A DNA stretch of 64,000 nt. Source: CAXMMR01 sp963692975. GTDB taxonomy: Bacteria; Pseudomonadota; Alphaproteobacteria; Acetobacterales; Acetobacteraceae. Where the stretch lies: contig CAXMMR010000027.1 in NCBI GenBank assembly GCA_963692975.2, forward strand, positions 1 to 64,000, in the 5' to 3' direction. Of the stretch, positions 53,204-62,664 are shown one piece after another (within the stretch, counting starts at the first letter, position 1; the number at the start of each line of letters is the position of its first letter). The notes below the pieces were generated by a model. It was not told where the DNA came from, did no database searches, and saw only the letters and a program-made list of their open reading frames with translations. Both the position numbers and the translations under genes were made by a program.

Positions 53204-53939
53204 CCTCGGCGCAGTCCTTCCAGTAGCGCCCGCTCGGCGCCGTGACGCCCAGCCGCGCGACGTGCAGCGGCGTCTCCGCCCCCTGCTGCGGGCTGCGCCC
53301 GAACCGGCCGATCACCGACCAGGCAAGCCCGACGACCCCGGGCTTGGCCGCCAATCCCGTCCGCACCAGCCCCGGATGCACCACGTTCGCCACTCCCGGC
53401 AGGCGCTCCGCCCAGTCGAACGTCGCCATCATCACCGCCAGCTTGGAGCGGGCATACGCGCCCTGGATGCTCCAACGCCGACGCATCTCCAGATCATCCG
53501 GATCAATCCGCGCCCGGTCGGAGGTCGAGGAGCCGACGGTGACGATCGCCCCACCGCCCGGCGCCGCAGCCAAAGCCGGCGCTAGCGTCTCCACCAGCAC
53601 CGCCGGCGACAAATGGTTCACCGCCAGCACCCGCTCATGCCCCTCCGCCGTCACCTGGCGCTGCGTATCGAGCACGCCGGCGTTCAGCACCAGCAGATCC
53701 ACCGCACCCCATCGCGCCGCCGCCGCCCGCCCAGCCCGGCGCGTCTCAGCCAGCAGCGACAAGTCGGCGCTCTCCGCCAGCACCACCGCCCCCGGCACCA
53801 GCCCCGCCACCCAGCCGCAGCACGCGTCAAGCCGAGCCCGGTCGCGCCCGATCAACACCACCCGGTAGCCGTCCTGCGCCAGGCCTAACGCGATAAACCG
53901 GCCAATGCCGCCGGTGGCGCCGGTCACGACGGCCGTCAA
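53112..53939 (-). CDS. Short-chain dehydrogenase/reductase, retinol-dehydrogenase-like
   Basis: 275 residues from a TTG at 53939. TGATGGIGRFIA is the cofactor loop, LVLNAGV the NAG motif, and GAYARSKLA the catalytic YxxxK; the layout matches WWOX/RDH-type SDRs. No ATG exists near the cofactor loop, and further upstream the frame reads through a family B repeat, so the repeat probably abuts or replaced the original start region. The 3' end overlaps the convergent SDR. Confidence 0.85.
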   Translation of the reverse strand: MTAVVTGATGGIGRFIALGLAQDGYRVVLIGRDRARLDACCGWVAGLVPGAVVLAESADLSLLAETRRAGRAAAARWGAVDLLVLNAGVLDTQRQVTAEGHERVLAVNHLSPAVLVETLAPALAAAPGGGAIVTVGSSTSDRARIDPDDLEMRRRWSIQGAYARSKLAVMMATFDWAERLPGVANVVHPGLVRTGLAAKPGVVGLAWSVIGRFGRSPQQGAETPLHVARLGVTAPSGRYWKDCAEVRANPLARDAALRRRVLEATARLLDGPGGG

Positions 53940-53940
53940 G

Positions 53941-54145
53941 CAAGGCCAGGGTCCTGCCCTGGACCCGCTGGGGACCGCGCCCCCAGACCCGCAACCGTTT
54001 GGAGTCAAACACGCAGCTTTCTTGCTTGGCGAAGCCAATCAATCCTCATGCGACAGCACCAGCCGCGCCGTATGGCACGACAGCCAAATGGATTTTTAAG
54101 GCTTCGCCTTTAATCGGGTCCAGGGCTGACAGCCCTGGCCTTCCT
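53941..54145 (+). repeat. Family B composite repeat, copy 11
   Basis: CCAGGGTCCTGCCCTGG, GGGGACCGCGCCCCC, the TTTGGAGTC box, CTTGCTTGGCGAAGCCA, AAGGCTTCGCCTTT and CCAGGGCTGACAGCCCTGG appear in order. It separates a minus-strand SDR from murJ. Confidence 0.95.
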
Positions 54146-54180
54146 TGCTTTTTGCCTTTCCGTGAGCCAAGCAGCCGAGC

Positions 54181-55725
54181 ATGCTCAAGGGCCTGCTCAC
54201 CGTCGGCGGCTGGACGATGGCCAGCCGGGTGCTGGGCTTCGCGCGCGACATGCTGATCGCCGCCCTGCTCGGCGCCGGCCCGGCGGCGGACGCCTTCTTC
54301 ATGGCCAACCGCCTGCCGAACCTGTTCCGCCGGCTGTTCGGCGAGGGCGCCTTCAACGCCGCCTTCATTCCCGTCTTCTCCGGCCTGCTCGCCCGCGAGG
54401 GCCCGGTCACCGCCCGCCGCTTCGCCGAGGAGGCGATCGCCGCGCTGGCCTTCTGGCTGATGGGGCTGACGGTGCTGGGCGAGCTGTTCATGCCGCAGCT
54501 GATGGGCCTGCTCGCCTATGGCTTCACCAACGACCCGCCGAAATTCGCCCTCGCGGTCGAGCTCGGCCGCATCACCTTCCCCTATCTGTTCCTGATCTGC
54601 CTGGCGGCCCTGCTGTCCGGCGTGTTGAATGGGCTCGACCGCTTCGCCGCCGCCGCCGCAGCACCCCTGCTCTACAACGTGTTCTCCATCGCCGCGATGC
54701 TGCTGCTCGCGCCTTATGTGCCGACCGAGGGCCATGCGCTGGCCTGGGGCGTCTCCACCTCGGGCGTCGCCCAGTTGGCGCTGCTCTACTGGGCGGTCCG
54801 TCGCGCCGGCATGACGCTGCACATCCCCCGCCCGCGGATGACGCCGCAGATGCGCCTGCTGCTGCGCCGCATGGCGCCTGGCCTGGTCGGCGCCGGCGTC
54901 ACCCAGATCAGCCTCGCGGTCGACGCCTTCGTCGCCTCGCTGCTCCCGCCCGGCTCGGTGTCGCTGCTCTACTACGCCGACCGGGTGAACCAGCTGCCGC
55001 TCGGCGTGCTCGGCACCGCGATGGGCACGGCGCTGCTGCCGCTGCTCTCCCGCCAGGTCGGCGCCGGCGACATGGTGCGCGCCCGCGAGACGCAGAACCG
55101 CGCCATCGAATACGCCCTGGTGCTGACCGTGCCCGCCGCCCTCGCTCTGGCGGTGATCGCCACCCCGATCATGCAGGTGCTGTTCGCCCGCGGCGCCTTT
55201 TCGGTGCATGACGCGACTCTGAGCGCCCAATCCCTCTCGGCCTACGCGCTCGGCCTGCCCGCCTTCGTGCTGGTGAAAGTGCTCGCCCCCGGCTTCTTCG
55301 CCCGCGGCGACATGGCGACCCCGATCCGCGTCGGCGTCGGCGTGCTGGTGCTCAACCTGGCGCTGAACTTCGCCTTTCTTGCGCCGCTCAAGCATGTCGG
55401 CCCGCCGCTCGCCACCACCATCTCCTCCTGCTGCAACGTCGCCGCCCTCACCGTCCTGCTCCGCCGCGCCGGCTATCTCGCCCCCGACCGCCGCCTCTGG
55501 ACCCGCATCGCCCGCATCGCGCTCGCCGCCGCCGCCATGGCCGCCCTGCTCGCCCTCGCCCAACACCCGGTGCTGCAAGCCACCCACCACCTACGCTTCG
55601 GCGGCCTGATCGGCCTGTCCACGCTGATCACCGGCGGCGTGGCCGTTTACGCCGCCCTTGCACAGGCGATGGGACTCATCGACGTCAGGCTTGTCACAAG
55701 CAAGTTCAGGAAGCGGTTAGCATAA
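54181..55725 (+). CDS. murJ: Lipid II flippase MurJ
   Basis: 514 residues, fourteen hydrophobic segments of the MVF family. GFARDMLIAALLGAGPAADAFFMANRLPN and LFGEGAFNAAFIPVF contain the conserved Arg and Glu of the MurJ cavity. It moves lipid II to the periplasmic face for peptidoglycan synthesis. The stop touches a family B repeat. Confidence 0.96.
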   Translation: MLKGLLTVGGWTMASRVLGFARDMLIAALLGAGPAADAFFMANRLPNLFRRLFGEGAFNAAFIPVFSGLLAREGPVTARRFAEEAIAALAFWLMGLTVLGELFMPQLMGLLAYGFTNDPPKFALAVELGRITFPYLFLICLAALLSGVLNGLDRFAAAAAAPLLYNVFSIAAMLLLAPYVPTEGHALAWGVSTSGVAQLALLYWAVRRAGMTLHIPRPRMTPQMRLLLRRMAPGLVGAGVTQISLAVDAFVASLLPPGSVSLLYYADRVNQLPLGVLGTAMGTALLPLLSRQVGAGDMVRARETQNRAIEYALVLTVPAALALAVIATPIMQVLFARGAFSVHDATLSAQSLSAYALGLPAFVLVKVLAPGFFARGDMATPIRVGVGVLVLNLALNFAFLAPLKHVGPPLATTISSCCNVAALTVLLRRAGYLAPDRRLWTRIARIALAAAAMAALLALAQHPVLQATHHLRFGGLIGLSTLITGGVAVYAALAQAMGLIDVRLVTSKFRKRLA

Positions 55726-55727
55726 GG

Positions 55728-55926
55728 CCAGGGCTCTGCCCTGGACCCGCTGGGGCCGTGAGGCCCCAGACCCCTGTTATTTGGAGTCTCATTTCGTTCT
55801 TCCTTGTTTGGCGAAGCCATTCGACTCCTGCTTCGGCCAAACCGAATTATCCGTGTGGAATGAACAACAGAATGGATTTCAAAGGCTCCGCCTTTGATGG
55901 GGTCAAGGGGCAAAGCCCCTTGCCTT
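55728..55926 (+). repeat. Family B composite repeat, copy 12
   Basis: A complete copy: CCAGGGCTCTGCCCTGG, GGGGCCGTGAGGCCCC, TTTGGAGTC, TGTTTGGCGAAGCCA, AAAGGCTCCGCCTTT and AAGGGGCAAAGCCCCTT. Its last bases run into a 9-bp tandem repeat. Together they fill the 301-base murJ-trpS gap. Confidence 0.95.
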
Positions 55927-55996
55927 GCTTGCCTTGCTTGCCTTGCTTGCCTTGCTTGCCTTGCTTGCCTTGCTTGCCTTGCTTGCCTTGCTTGCC
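55922..55996. repeat. 9-bp tandem repeat (GCCTTGCTT), eight units
   Basis: Eight perfect copies of GCCTTGCTT plus a partial unit lie about 30 bases before the trpS start codon. The unit looks like an amplification of the CTTGCCTTGC-type tail at the end of the adjoining family B repeat. Confidence 0.95.
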
Positions 55997-56026
55997 TTGC
56001 CTTCGCTCCAGTGAGACCTATCCCCC

Positions 56027-57019
56027 ATGCAGCGCGTCCTCTCCGGCATCCAGCCCTCCGGCATCCTCACGCTCGGCAACTATCTCGGCGCGATCCGCAA
56101 CTGGGTGGCCTTGCAGCGCGACCATGAGTGCCTGTTCTGCATGGTCGACCTGCATGCCATCACCACCTTCCAGGACCCCGCCGCCCTGCGCGCCCAGACC
56201 CGCGAGAACGCCGCCACCGTGATCGCCTGCGGCATCGACCCTGCGGCGCACATCCTGTTCGTGCAATCCGCCGTCTCGGCGCACGCCCGCCTCGCCTGGA
56301 TCTTCAACTGCGTCGCCCGCCTCGGCTGGCTGAGCCGGATGACCCAGTTCAAGGACAAAGCCGGCAAAGACCGCGAAGCCTCCAGTGCCGGCCTCTACGT
56401 CTATCCAAACCTTATGGCCGCTGACATCCACGCCTACCACGCGACACGGGTGCCGGTCGGCGACGACCAGCGCCAGCATCTCGAGCTCGCCAACGACATC
56501 GCCGAGAAGTTCAACCACGATTACGGCGTCGACTTCTTCCCCCGCATCGAGCCGGTGATCCTCGGCCCGGGCGCCCGCGTGATGAGCCTGCGTGACGGCA
56601 CCAAGAAGATGTCGAAATCCGATCCCTCGGACCAGAGCCGCATCAACCTCTCCGACGACGCCGACACCATCGCGCAAAAAATCCGCCGCGCCCGCACCGA
56701 CCCCGAGCCGCTTCCCTCCGAGCCGGCCGGCCTCGAGGGACGCGCCGAAGCGCGCAACCTGGTCGGCATCTACGCGGCGCTGACCAACGCCAGCGTCGAG
56801 GCAGTGCTGGCCGAGCACGGCGGCACCGGCTTCAGCACCTTCAAGGACGTGCTGGCCGGCGCCCTCACCGAGATCATCGCGCCGATCGCCAGCGACACCC
56901 GCCGGCTACTGGACGATCCGGCCCATCTGGACAGCCTGCTGTCAGCAGGTGCGGCGAGCGCCGCCGCGATCGCCGACCCGATCGTGCGCGAGGCGGAACG
57001 TCTCGTCGGCTTGGGATAA
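56027..57019 (+). CDS. trpS: Tryptophanyl-tRNA synthetase
   Basis: 330 residues, class I synthetase. The HIGH-like motif is in PSGILTLGNYLGA at about 10-22, KKMSKSDPSD is near 195-204, and DLHAITTFQDP and GDDQRQHLEL lie between. It charges tRNA-Trp. The leader contains a 9-bp tandem repeat and a family B element, which may affect expression. No clear Shine-Dalgarno precedes the ATG. Confidence 0.97.
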   Translation: MQRVLSGIQPSGILTLGNYLGAIRNWVALQRDHECLFCMVDLHAITTFQDPAALRAQTRENAATVIACGIDPAAHILFVQSAVSAHARLAWIFNCVARLGWLSRMTQFKDKAGKDREASSAGLYVYPNLMAADIHAYHATRVPVGDDQRQHLELANDIAEKFNHDYGVDFFPRIEPVILGPGARVMSLRDGTKKMSKSDPSDQSRINLSDDADTIAQKIRRARTDPEPLPSEPAGLEGRAEARNLVGIYAALTNASVEAVLAEHGGTGFSTFKDVLAGALTEIIAPIASDTRRLLDDPAHLDSLLSAGAASAAAIADPIVREAERLVGLG

Positions 57020-57033
57020 AGCCGCAACGGAGC

Positions 57034-57240
57034 AAGGCCAGGGCCGTCTGCCCTGGACCCGATTAAAGGCGAAGCCTTTAAAATCCATTTATCAGCTGTG
57101 CCGCACAGCAAAATCTGGTGCCGGTTAGAGATAAATTGTCCGGCTTCGCCAAGCAGAAACAGCCGCCTCCGCCTTTAACAGATCGGGGGTCTGGGGCCTC
57201 AGGCCCCAGCGGTGTCCAGAGGCAGAGCCTCTGGCCTTTC
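57034..57240 (-). repeat. Family B composite repeat, copy 13 (reverse)
   Basis: The right arm (AAGGCCAGGGCCGTCTGCCCTGG, AAAGGCGAAGCCTTT) comes first and the left arm (GGGGCCTCAGGCCCC, CCAGAGGCAGAGCCTCTGG) last. It lies between the convergent trpS and glycosyltransferase stops. Confidence 0.93.
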
Positions 57241-57245
57241 TTCCC

Positions 57246-58391
57246 TTACGAGACGCTCACAGTCACAGTGCGCACCGCCAACGCCAGCCGGCGATGGTCG
57301 CCGCCGCCGCTCACCGCCGCCGGCGCAGCGGCGTCCGGATGGCGCAGACGCAGCAGGTTGAGCCCGTCAGCCCGCCAAAGACCGGTCGGCACGGTGAACC
57401 CCACCGTGCCCTCCTGGCGCAGCTCGACCTCGCCGAGCGGCACGTCGTTGGCCAGCACAGCGAGGCGCTGCACCGCCAGCCGCTCGCCCCAGACATGCGG
57501 CATCAGCGTCAGCGTCACCACGCTCGCGCGCTCGGGCGGCATCGGCGGCAGGCTCAGCGTGCTCTCGTCGTCCACCATCCAGCACATGTCGGCCTCGGGG
57601 TATGACCAGCCGATGCCCAGCGCGAGCCCGAGGCTGCCACCCTCGCCGAACCGAAACACCAGGTCGGCTCCGCTCGGAGCGGCCATCGGCGCCTCATCGT
57701 CATCGTCGCGCAGCCACCAGTAATATGACGGTTCGCGCTGGCTCGGCACCTGCGTCGCATAATCGGCGTCGCGCGGGACCGGGTCCGCCGACTCGCCGTA
57801 GCGCTCGCCGATGAGCCCGCGCTCGATATGCGTCGGCGTGAACAGCGGCTCGTGCACGCGGTGGCGCATCACCGCATACGGCCTGGCGGCAAACGCGGCG
57901 AACGCCGCCATCTGGTCCGGCCCGACGAGCTGGATCGCGATCTCCGGAAACTTGTAGCGTTCCGACCAGGGAATGACCCAGCCGCTCCGATGCGCATCCA
58001 CCAGCCGGCGCATCCGACGGGAGACCAGAAACGCGTCGGATTCGAGATGCACCACCTTGTCGAAGCCGTGCGCCTGCGCATACAGCGCGCCGAACGCGAA
58101 CGAGCGGTGCCAGCCCGGAAAGTCGAACAGCGCCGCCCGGCCAAGCCGGAACTCGTGATGATACAGCACCACCGCCGCGTCGCTCCGCGCCTCCTGCGGG
58201 CTCGGCGCGTCGAACTCGCGAACGATCGCCACATCGTCCCAGTCCGGCAACACCGGCGAGCCGTCATCGACGATCAGCAACTGGTCCCACTGAATGCCCG
58301 GCCGCGACTGCGCCTCGATCCAGGCCCGGTAGCGCGATTGCCAGGCCGCCTGCGTGTCGGCATAGGCGGTGCAGTAGACAAGGGTGCGCAT
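57246..58391 (-). CDS. Two-domain glycosyltransferase-like protein
   Basis: 381 residues. The N-terminal part (about 1-230) looks like a GT-A domain: LLIVDDGSPVLPDW, then FDKVVHLESDAFLVS with an acidic metal-site-like ESD. The C-terminal part (about 250-381) is a predicted beta-sandwich with GWSYPEADMCWMVDDESTLSLP, resembling sugar-linked GWSxPE domains on some bacterial glycosyltransferases. It is probably cytosolic, with no signal or membrane segment. The acceptor is unknown. It stands alone between repeats, upstream of none of its neighbours in an obvious operon. Confidence 0.7.
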   Translation of the reverse strand: MRTLVYCTAYADTQAAWQSRYRAWIEAQSRPGIQWDQLLIVDDGSPVLPDWDDVAIVREFDAPSPQEARSDAAVVLYHHEFRLGRAALFDFPGWHRSFAFGALYAQAHGFDKVVHLESDAFLVSRRMRRLVDAHRSGWVIPWSERYKFPEIAIQLVGPDQMAAFAAFAARPYAVMRHRVHEPLFTPTHIERGLIGERYGESADPVPRDADYATQVPSQREPSYYWWLRDDDDEAPMAAPSGADLVFRFGEGGSLGLALGIGWSYPEADMCWMVDDESTLSLPPMPPERASVVTLTLMPHVWGERLAVQRLAVLANDVPLGEVELRQEGTVGFTVPTGLWRADGLNLLRLRHPDAAAPAAVSGGGDHRRLALAVRTVTVSVS

Positions 58392-58409
58392 TCAGTGAAA
58401 TATCGTAAT

Positions 58410-58616
58410 GAAGGCCAGGGCTCTGCCCTGGACCCGCTGGGGCCGAAAGGCCCCAGACCCCATCCGATTGGAGCCTAGAGATTGCCGTTCCAATCTGGCG
58501 AAACCACTCGGTTCTCGTATCGACCGCACCGTCCCGGCCCGTCCCGCATGGATGAATAAATGGATTTTAAAGGCTCCGCCTTTAATCGGGTCCAGGGCAG
58601 ACAGCCCTGGCCTTTC
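58410..58616 (+). repeat. Family B composite repeat, copy 14
   Basis: A full copy with CCAGGGCTCTGCCCTGG, GGGGCCGAAAGGCCCC, AAAGGCTCCGCCTTT and CCAGGGCAGACAGCCCTGG. It lies between the glycosyltransferase start and the tamB stop. Confidence 0.95.
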
Positions 58617-58627
58617 CTGCCGTACCC

Positions 58628-61600
58628 TCAATACTCGAATTGATACGTCAGCCCAACGGAGCTCCCCGGATCGTTCTCCGGCGTCGCCCCCTGCGTCGTG
58701 CCACCCCCGGTGCCGACCGTGGTCTGCAGCTTCAGCCGCCGCGTAAGATCGACCTGCACCTGCGCCTGGGTGCCGCCCGAAGTGCCCTGCTTGGCGCCGA
58801 CATAGACGCCCTTGGCGACGTAGCGTCCCGCCTGCACCGAGGCGCCCGAGCCCGACGTGCCGCCGCCCACCGAGAGCCGGTCCAGCCCGAGCCGCTTGCG
58901 CACGCTGCCGAGCACGTCCCCGCCGCCGCCGCCCACGCCGCTGATCTCGGCCAGCGCGCCGGCGATCTCGGCGATCTGGAAGGCCGACAGCTTCGAGGTC
59001 GAGGTGTGGAACAGCAGGTAGGCCAGCACCTCGTCCTGCGGCAGCTCGGGCGTGGAGGACAGGCTGATCTTCGGCGCGTCGGCATAGCCGGTGATCTTCA
59101 GCGTCGCGGTGGTGCTGCCCGAGGTGCTGTCGGCCTCGAAATCCAGCGTCGGGTCGATCTTGCCGGCAACCCCGGTGCCGTCGAAGCCGACCCGCCCCTT
59201 GGTGAAGGTGAGCGTCGTGCCGGCGAGCGAGAAGCTGCCTTGCCGCAGATCAAACCCGCCGCCGATCTGCGGCGTCGCGGTGGTGCCGCCGACGGTGAGC
59301 TTGCCGCCGAGCTCGGCATCGAGCCCGTGGCCGCGCACGAACACCTGCCCCGGCGCGTCGACGTCGAGCGCCAGCCCGATCAGCAGCGCCGGGCCGGTGG
59401 CGGCAGCCGGCGGCTTGTCGCCAGGGCGCCGGACATCGAGCTTGGCGACCGAGGGCGGAAAGCTGTTGGGGATGTTGATGTCGGCCCGCTCGATCGTGAT
59501 CTTGCCGCCGGCATCGACCCGGCTCTTCGCCTGGCCGCGCACGTAGAGGTCGGCGTCGAGCGTGGCGGTGAGCAGGTCCGAGGCGAGCGGGCGGGCATGG
59601 TGCATGGTCAGCACGATGTCGACCGGGATGGTGGGTGCCAGCGCGCCGACCGTGCCATGCGCCTCGATCGTGCCCGGCCCCGCGGTCGCGGTCAGCGAAG
59701 CCAGCGTGATCGTCTGCCCGCTCGCCTCGATCAGCGCCGCGACGTCGGTCAGCCGCAGCCCCTGCGCGTAGTCCTGCACGTCGCCGCCGGTCAGCCGCAC
59801 CGTGCCGGCGAGCTGCGGCGCCGCCACCGTGCCGCGGGCGGCGAGGTCGAGCGCCAGCATGCCGCGCACCCGCCGGCCGCCGGCCTCCAGGATCGGGTTG
59901 AACAAGGCAAGGTCGAGGCTGCCGGTGGTCCTGACATCCAGCGCCCCGGCGGCCGCCAGCGGCACGGTGCCGGCGGCGACGAGGCGCAGCTTCGGCCCGG
60001 CATCGACATGCGCATCCAGCCGCGCCGTGTGGCCGTTCAGCGCCACGGTGGCGAGCGCGTTGGCGGCCGGCAGGGCGGCGGCGTTGCCGCTGCGATCGCG
60101 CAGGTCTCGGGCGACGACGCGAACGGTGCCATCGGGCGCGGCGATGCTGCCGGCGAGCCGGGCATCGGCGCTGATCGACCCGTCCGCCTGCAACCCGGGC
60201 GAAAACGGTTTTGCCAGCGCCGGCGTAACGTTGCGCAGCTGCGCCGTCAGGTCGAGCTTCGGGGTGATGGAGCCCGCCAGCGCCAGGCTCGCCTGCTGGA
60301 GCGACAGCCGCAAATGGTCCACCGAAACCCCGTCGCCGAAGCTGATCCGCGCCGGCGCGACAAGGCGCAGCGGCAGCGTCTTGTAGTCCGCGGCCAGGCT
60401 GGCGAGGGTCAGCGTCTTGCCCTTGGCATCGAGCCTGGCGGCTGCCGTGACGTTGGCGTCCGCGCCCGCGACGTGCAGCAGCGCGCCGAGCTTGAGCGCC
60501 AGCGCCGTCTGCGGCCCGTCCGCCGAGAGCGTCGCGTTGCCGGTAATGCCGTTGGCGGCGATCCCGTCGGCGTGGAGCGCCAGCGTGACAATGGGGTCGG
60601 TCGTCGCCTCGCGCACCGTGCCGGCGAGCGTCAGGTGGCCGACCCGCTCGGCCGCGAGCCCGGCATCCCGCGCATCGAGCTGCACCTTGACCACGTCGGC
60701 CAACCGGACATCGGCGTCGAGCGCGCCGGTGATCGGTTGATGCACCAGCCCCGCAAGGTCGGCCAGCCGCGGCGCCCGCAGACTGACGCTGCCGGTCGGC
60801 AATGTCGCGCCCTTGGCCAGCGACACATCGGCCCTCGCTGCGATCGACTTCCAGTCCGCGCGGTCAAGCACGACGTGCAGCGTGCCGTCATCGCCGCGGT
60901 CGGCCTTGGCAGCCAGGGTGAGCGCCGCCCCTTCGAGCGTCGCCGCGGCGTTCAGCGTGCCGGCCGGCTTGCCCGGCAGCCCGACCACATGGGCGGCGAG
61001 CGTGAGCGGCGCCGGCGCGAACCCGGTCGTGCCGAGCACGCCGTGAGCCGTCGCGTCCACCCCCAGCGTCGTCGGCGGCCCCGCCACGTGCCCGGCCGCG
61101 TCCACATGCCCGGACACGCCCGGCGCCAGCACCGCCAAGTCCGACAGCGCCACCGTCCAGTCGATGTCGAGCGCCCCCGCATCGTCCGAGCCGCTCGCGC
61201 CCACGTGCAGCGTCCGCCCGGCAACATCGACCCGGTGGATCACGATGTTGCCGTCATCGAGGCTGACCGCGGCCGCGATCTTGGCGTCGTCGCCGATCAG
61301 CCCGGGCACCGGCTTGAGCCCGCCGGTGACGCTGGCCAGCCCCGCGATCGTCACGTCGATCCGCCGCCCGACCTCGGCCAGCGTCGCGTCCACGCTCGCA
61401 TGCCCGTCCAGCGCAATGCCGCCGACCGCCGCCAGCGGCGTCATGTCCGGGATCACCGCATGCGCGTGCCCAGCCAGCGCGCCGCCGGTGTCGACCGTGC
61501 CGGCAAGCTGCAGCAGCGGATGCGCCAGCGTAAAGGCGACCGGTCGCGCCGCCGCGTCGAGCTGAACATGCGCGGTGAGCTTCACCGGGTCCGCCGCCAG

Positions 61601-62659
61601 CACGTCCGGCTTCGGCCCCGGTATCGTCAGCGCAACGAGCGAGGCGGCGAGGTCGACCACCCCCTTGTTGCCGCTCACCTCCGCCCGCAGCGTGCCGACC
61701 CCCGCCCCGCCCGCGGCAAGGCGGTCGATCAGTACATGCGCGACCGCGTCCGGCGCGCTGAACGGCCCGTGCACATGCGCCGCGACGTCGATCTTCTGCC
61801 AGGCGACGTCCGGCCTCGGCGTCATCGCCGGCGCGCTCGCCGCCAGGTCGACGTCGGCCTGGCTGCCCGGGATGTCGACGCTGCCATGCGCGTCCGCGTG
61901 CAGCGGCCCGGCCGCCAGCGCCAGCTTCAGCCGCTCGGCGCTGCGCGGCCCGGCCACATCAAGCCGCAGCGTCAACGGCCCGCCCAGCGCCGGCAGCTTG
62001 CCGAGCGAAGCGATCAGCCCCGCCGGCGGCTCGTCCGCCGTCACATGCGCGTCGATCCGCGCCTCGTTCACCACCCCATCCACCCGATACGTGCCCGTCG
62101 CATCCAGCCGGTCGGCAGCGATCTCGGCGCTGCCAATGGTGAGCGTGTCCAGATGCGCCCGCCCGGCGAGCTTCAGCACCGCCGCCACGCCCGCGACCGG
62201 CTGCCCAAGGCTGAACCGCGCCACCGCCAAGTGCTCCACCGTCACCCGCACCGGCAGATGAAACGGTTTGGACGACGCCGGCGCCGGCTTGCCAGTCGCC
62301 GGCGCAGGCGCCGCGACCGGCAGGCGGAGAAACGCCGCGCCGGACGCCGTCAGCGACTGGATGCTCGCCGAGCGGCCCAGCAGCGCCAACGGCGACCAGT
62401 CGAGCGCCAGATCGTCCGCGCTCGCATAAACCCCCTGCGCGTCGGCCACCGCCAGGTGGCGCACCCGCAACGCGTCTGGAAACCGCCCACCCAGCCCCTC
62501 GATCGTCACCATCCCACCGGTCAGCGACCGCGCCTCACGCTCGATCAGCCGCCGGCCGGGATCGACATTCACCAGCACCAGTATCGCAATGACAAGCAGC
62601 AAAGGCAGCGCGATCAGCGCTGCTACGATCCATAAGCAAACTTTGAGAAAGCGACGCAT
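58628..62659 (-). CDS. tamB: TamB, inner-membrane component of the translocation and assembly module
   Basis: 1343 residues from the ATG at 62659. One N-terminal membrane helix (FLKVCLWIVAALIALPLLLV) is followed by a very long beta-rich body. The C-terminal DUF490 domain has SSTPELPQDEVLAYLLF and ends SVGLTYQFEY with a terminal aromatic. TamB bridges the periplasm and is linked to outer-membrane protein assembly and phospholipid transport. The 56 codons upstream in frame come from a family B repeat and are excluded. It follows tamA on the same strand. Confidence 0.94.
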   Translation of the reverse strand: MRRFLKVCLWIVAALIALPLLLVIAILVLVNVDPGRRLIEREARSLTGGMVTIEGLGGRFPDALRVRHLAVADAQGVYASADDLALDWSPLALLGRSASIQSLTASGAAFLRLPVAAPAPATGKPAPASSKPFHLPVRVTVEHLAVARFSLGQPVAGVAAVLKLAGRAHLDTLTIGSAEIAADRLDATGTYRVDGVVNEARIDAHVTADEPPAGLIASLGKLPALGGPLTLRLDVAGPRSAERLKLALAAGPLHADAHGSVDIPGSQADVDLAASAPAMTPRPDVAWQKIDVAAHVHGPFSAPDAVAHVLIDRLAAGGAGVGTLRAEVSGNKGVVDLAASLVALTIPGPKPDVLAADPVKLTAHVQLDAAARPVAFTLAHPLLQLAGTVDTGGALAGHAHAVIPDMTPLAAVGGIALDGHASVDATLAEVGRRIDVTIAGLASVTGGLKPVPGLIGDDAKIAAAVSLDDGNIVIHRVDVAGRTLHVGASGSDDAGALDIDWTVALSDLAVLAPGVSGHVDAAGHVAGPPTTLGVDATAHGVLGTTGFAPAPLTLAAHVVGLPGKPAGTLNAAATLEGAALTLAAKADRGDDGTLHVVLDRADWKSIAARADVSLAKGATLPTGSVSLRAPRLADLAGLVHQPITGALDADVRLADVVKVQLDARDAGLAAERVGHLTLAGTVREATTDPIVTLALHADGIAANGITGNATLSADGPQTALALKLGALLHVAGADANVTAAARLDAKGKTLTLASLAADYKTLPLRLVAPARISFGDGVSVDHLRLSLQQASLALAGSITPKLDLTAQLRNVTPALAKPFSPGLQADGSISADARLAGSIAAPDGTVRVVARDLRDRSGNAAALPAANALATVALNGHTARLDAHVDAGPKLRLVAAGTVPLAAAGALDVRTTGSLDLALFNPILEAGGRRVRGMLALDLAARGTVAAPQLAGTVRLTGGDVQDYAQGLRLTDVAALIEASGQTITLASLTATAGPGTIEAHGTVGALAPTIPVDIVLTMHHARPLASDLLTATLDADLYVRGQAKSRVDAGGKITIERADINIPNSFPPSVAKLDVRRPGDKPPAAATGPALLIGLALDVDAPGQVFVRGHGLDAELGGKLTVGGTTATPQIGGGFDLRQGSFSLAGTTLTFTKGRVGFDGTGVAGKIDPTLDFEADSTSGSTTATLKITGYADAPKISLSSTPELPQDEVLAYLLFHTSTSKLSAFQIAEIAGALAEISGVGGGGGDVLGSVRKRLGLDRLSVGGGTSGSGASVQAGRYVAKGVYVGAKQGTSGGTQAQVQVDLTRRLKLQTTVGTGGGTTQGATPENDPGSSVGLTYQFEY

Positions 62660-62664
62660 CAGAG

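Noticed and set aside
34949..55925. Recurrent short peptides starting MDFKGxAF found at many spacers
   Set aside because: They are translations of the right arm of the GC-rich element. The DNA hairpins explain the conservation, and the frame continues differently in each copy.
55894..56127. Frame encoding a LAC-repeat peptide upstream of trpS
   Set aside because: It is the translation of the 9-bp tandem repeat and has no independent support.
58640..62635. A 1331-residue open frame antisense to tamB, and similar long antisense frames over recG (2671-4674) and mfd (4867-7959)
   Set aside because: Long antisense frames are expected at this G+C content. Their translations are Arg/Gln/Gly-rich, show no family motifs and lie exactly over well-supported genes.
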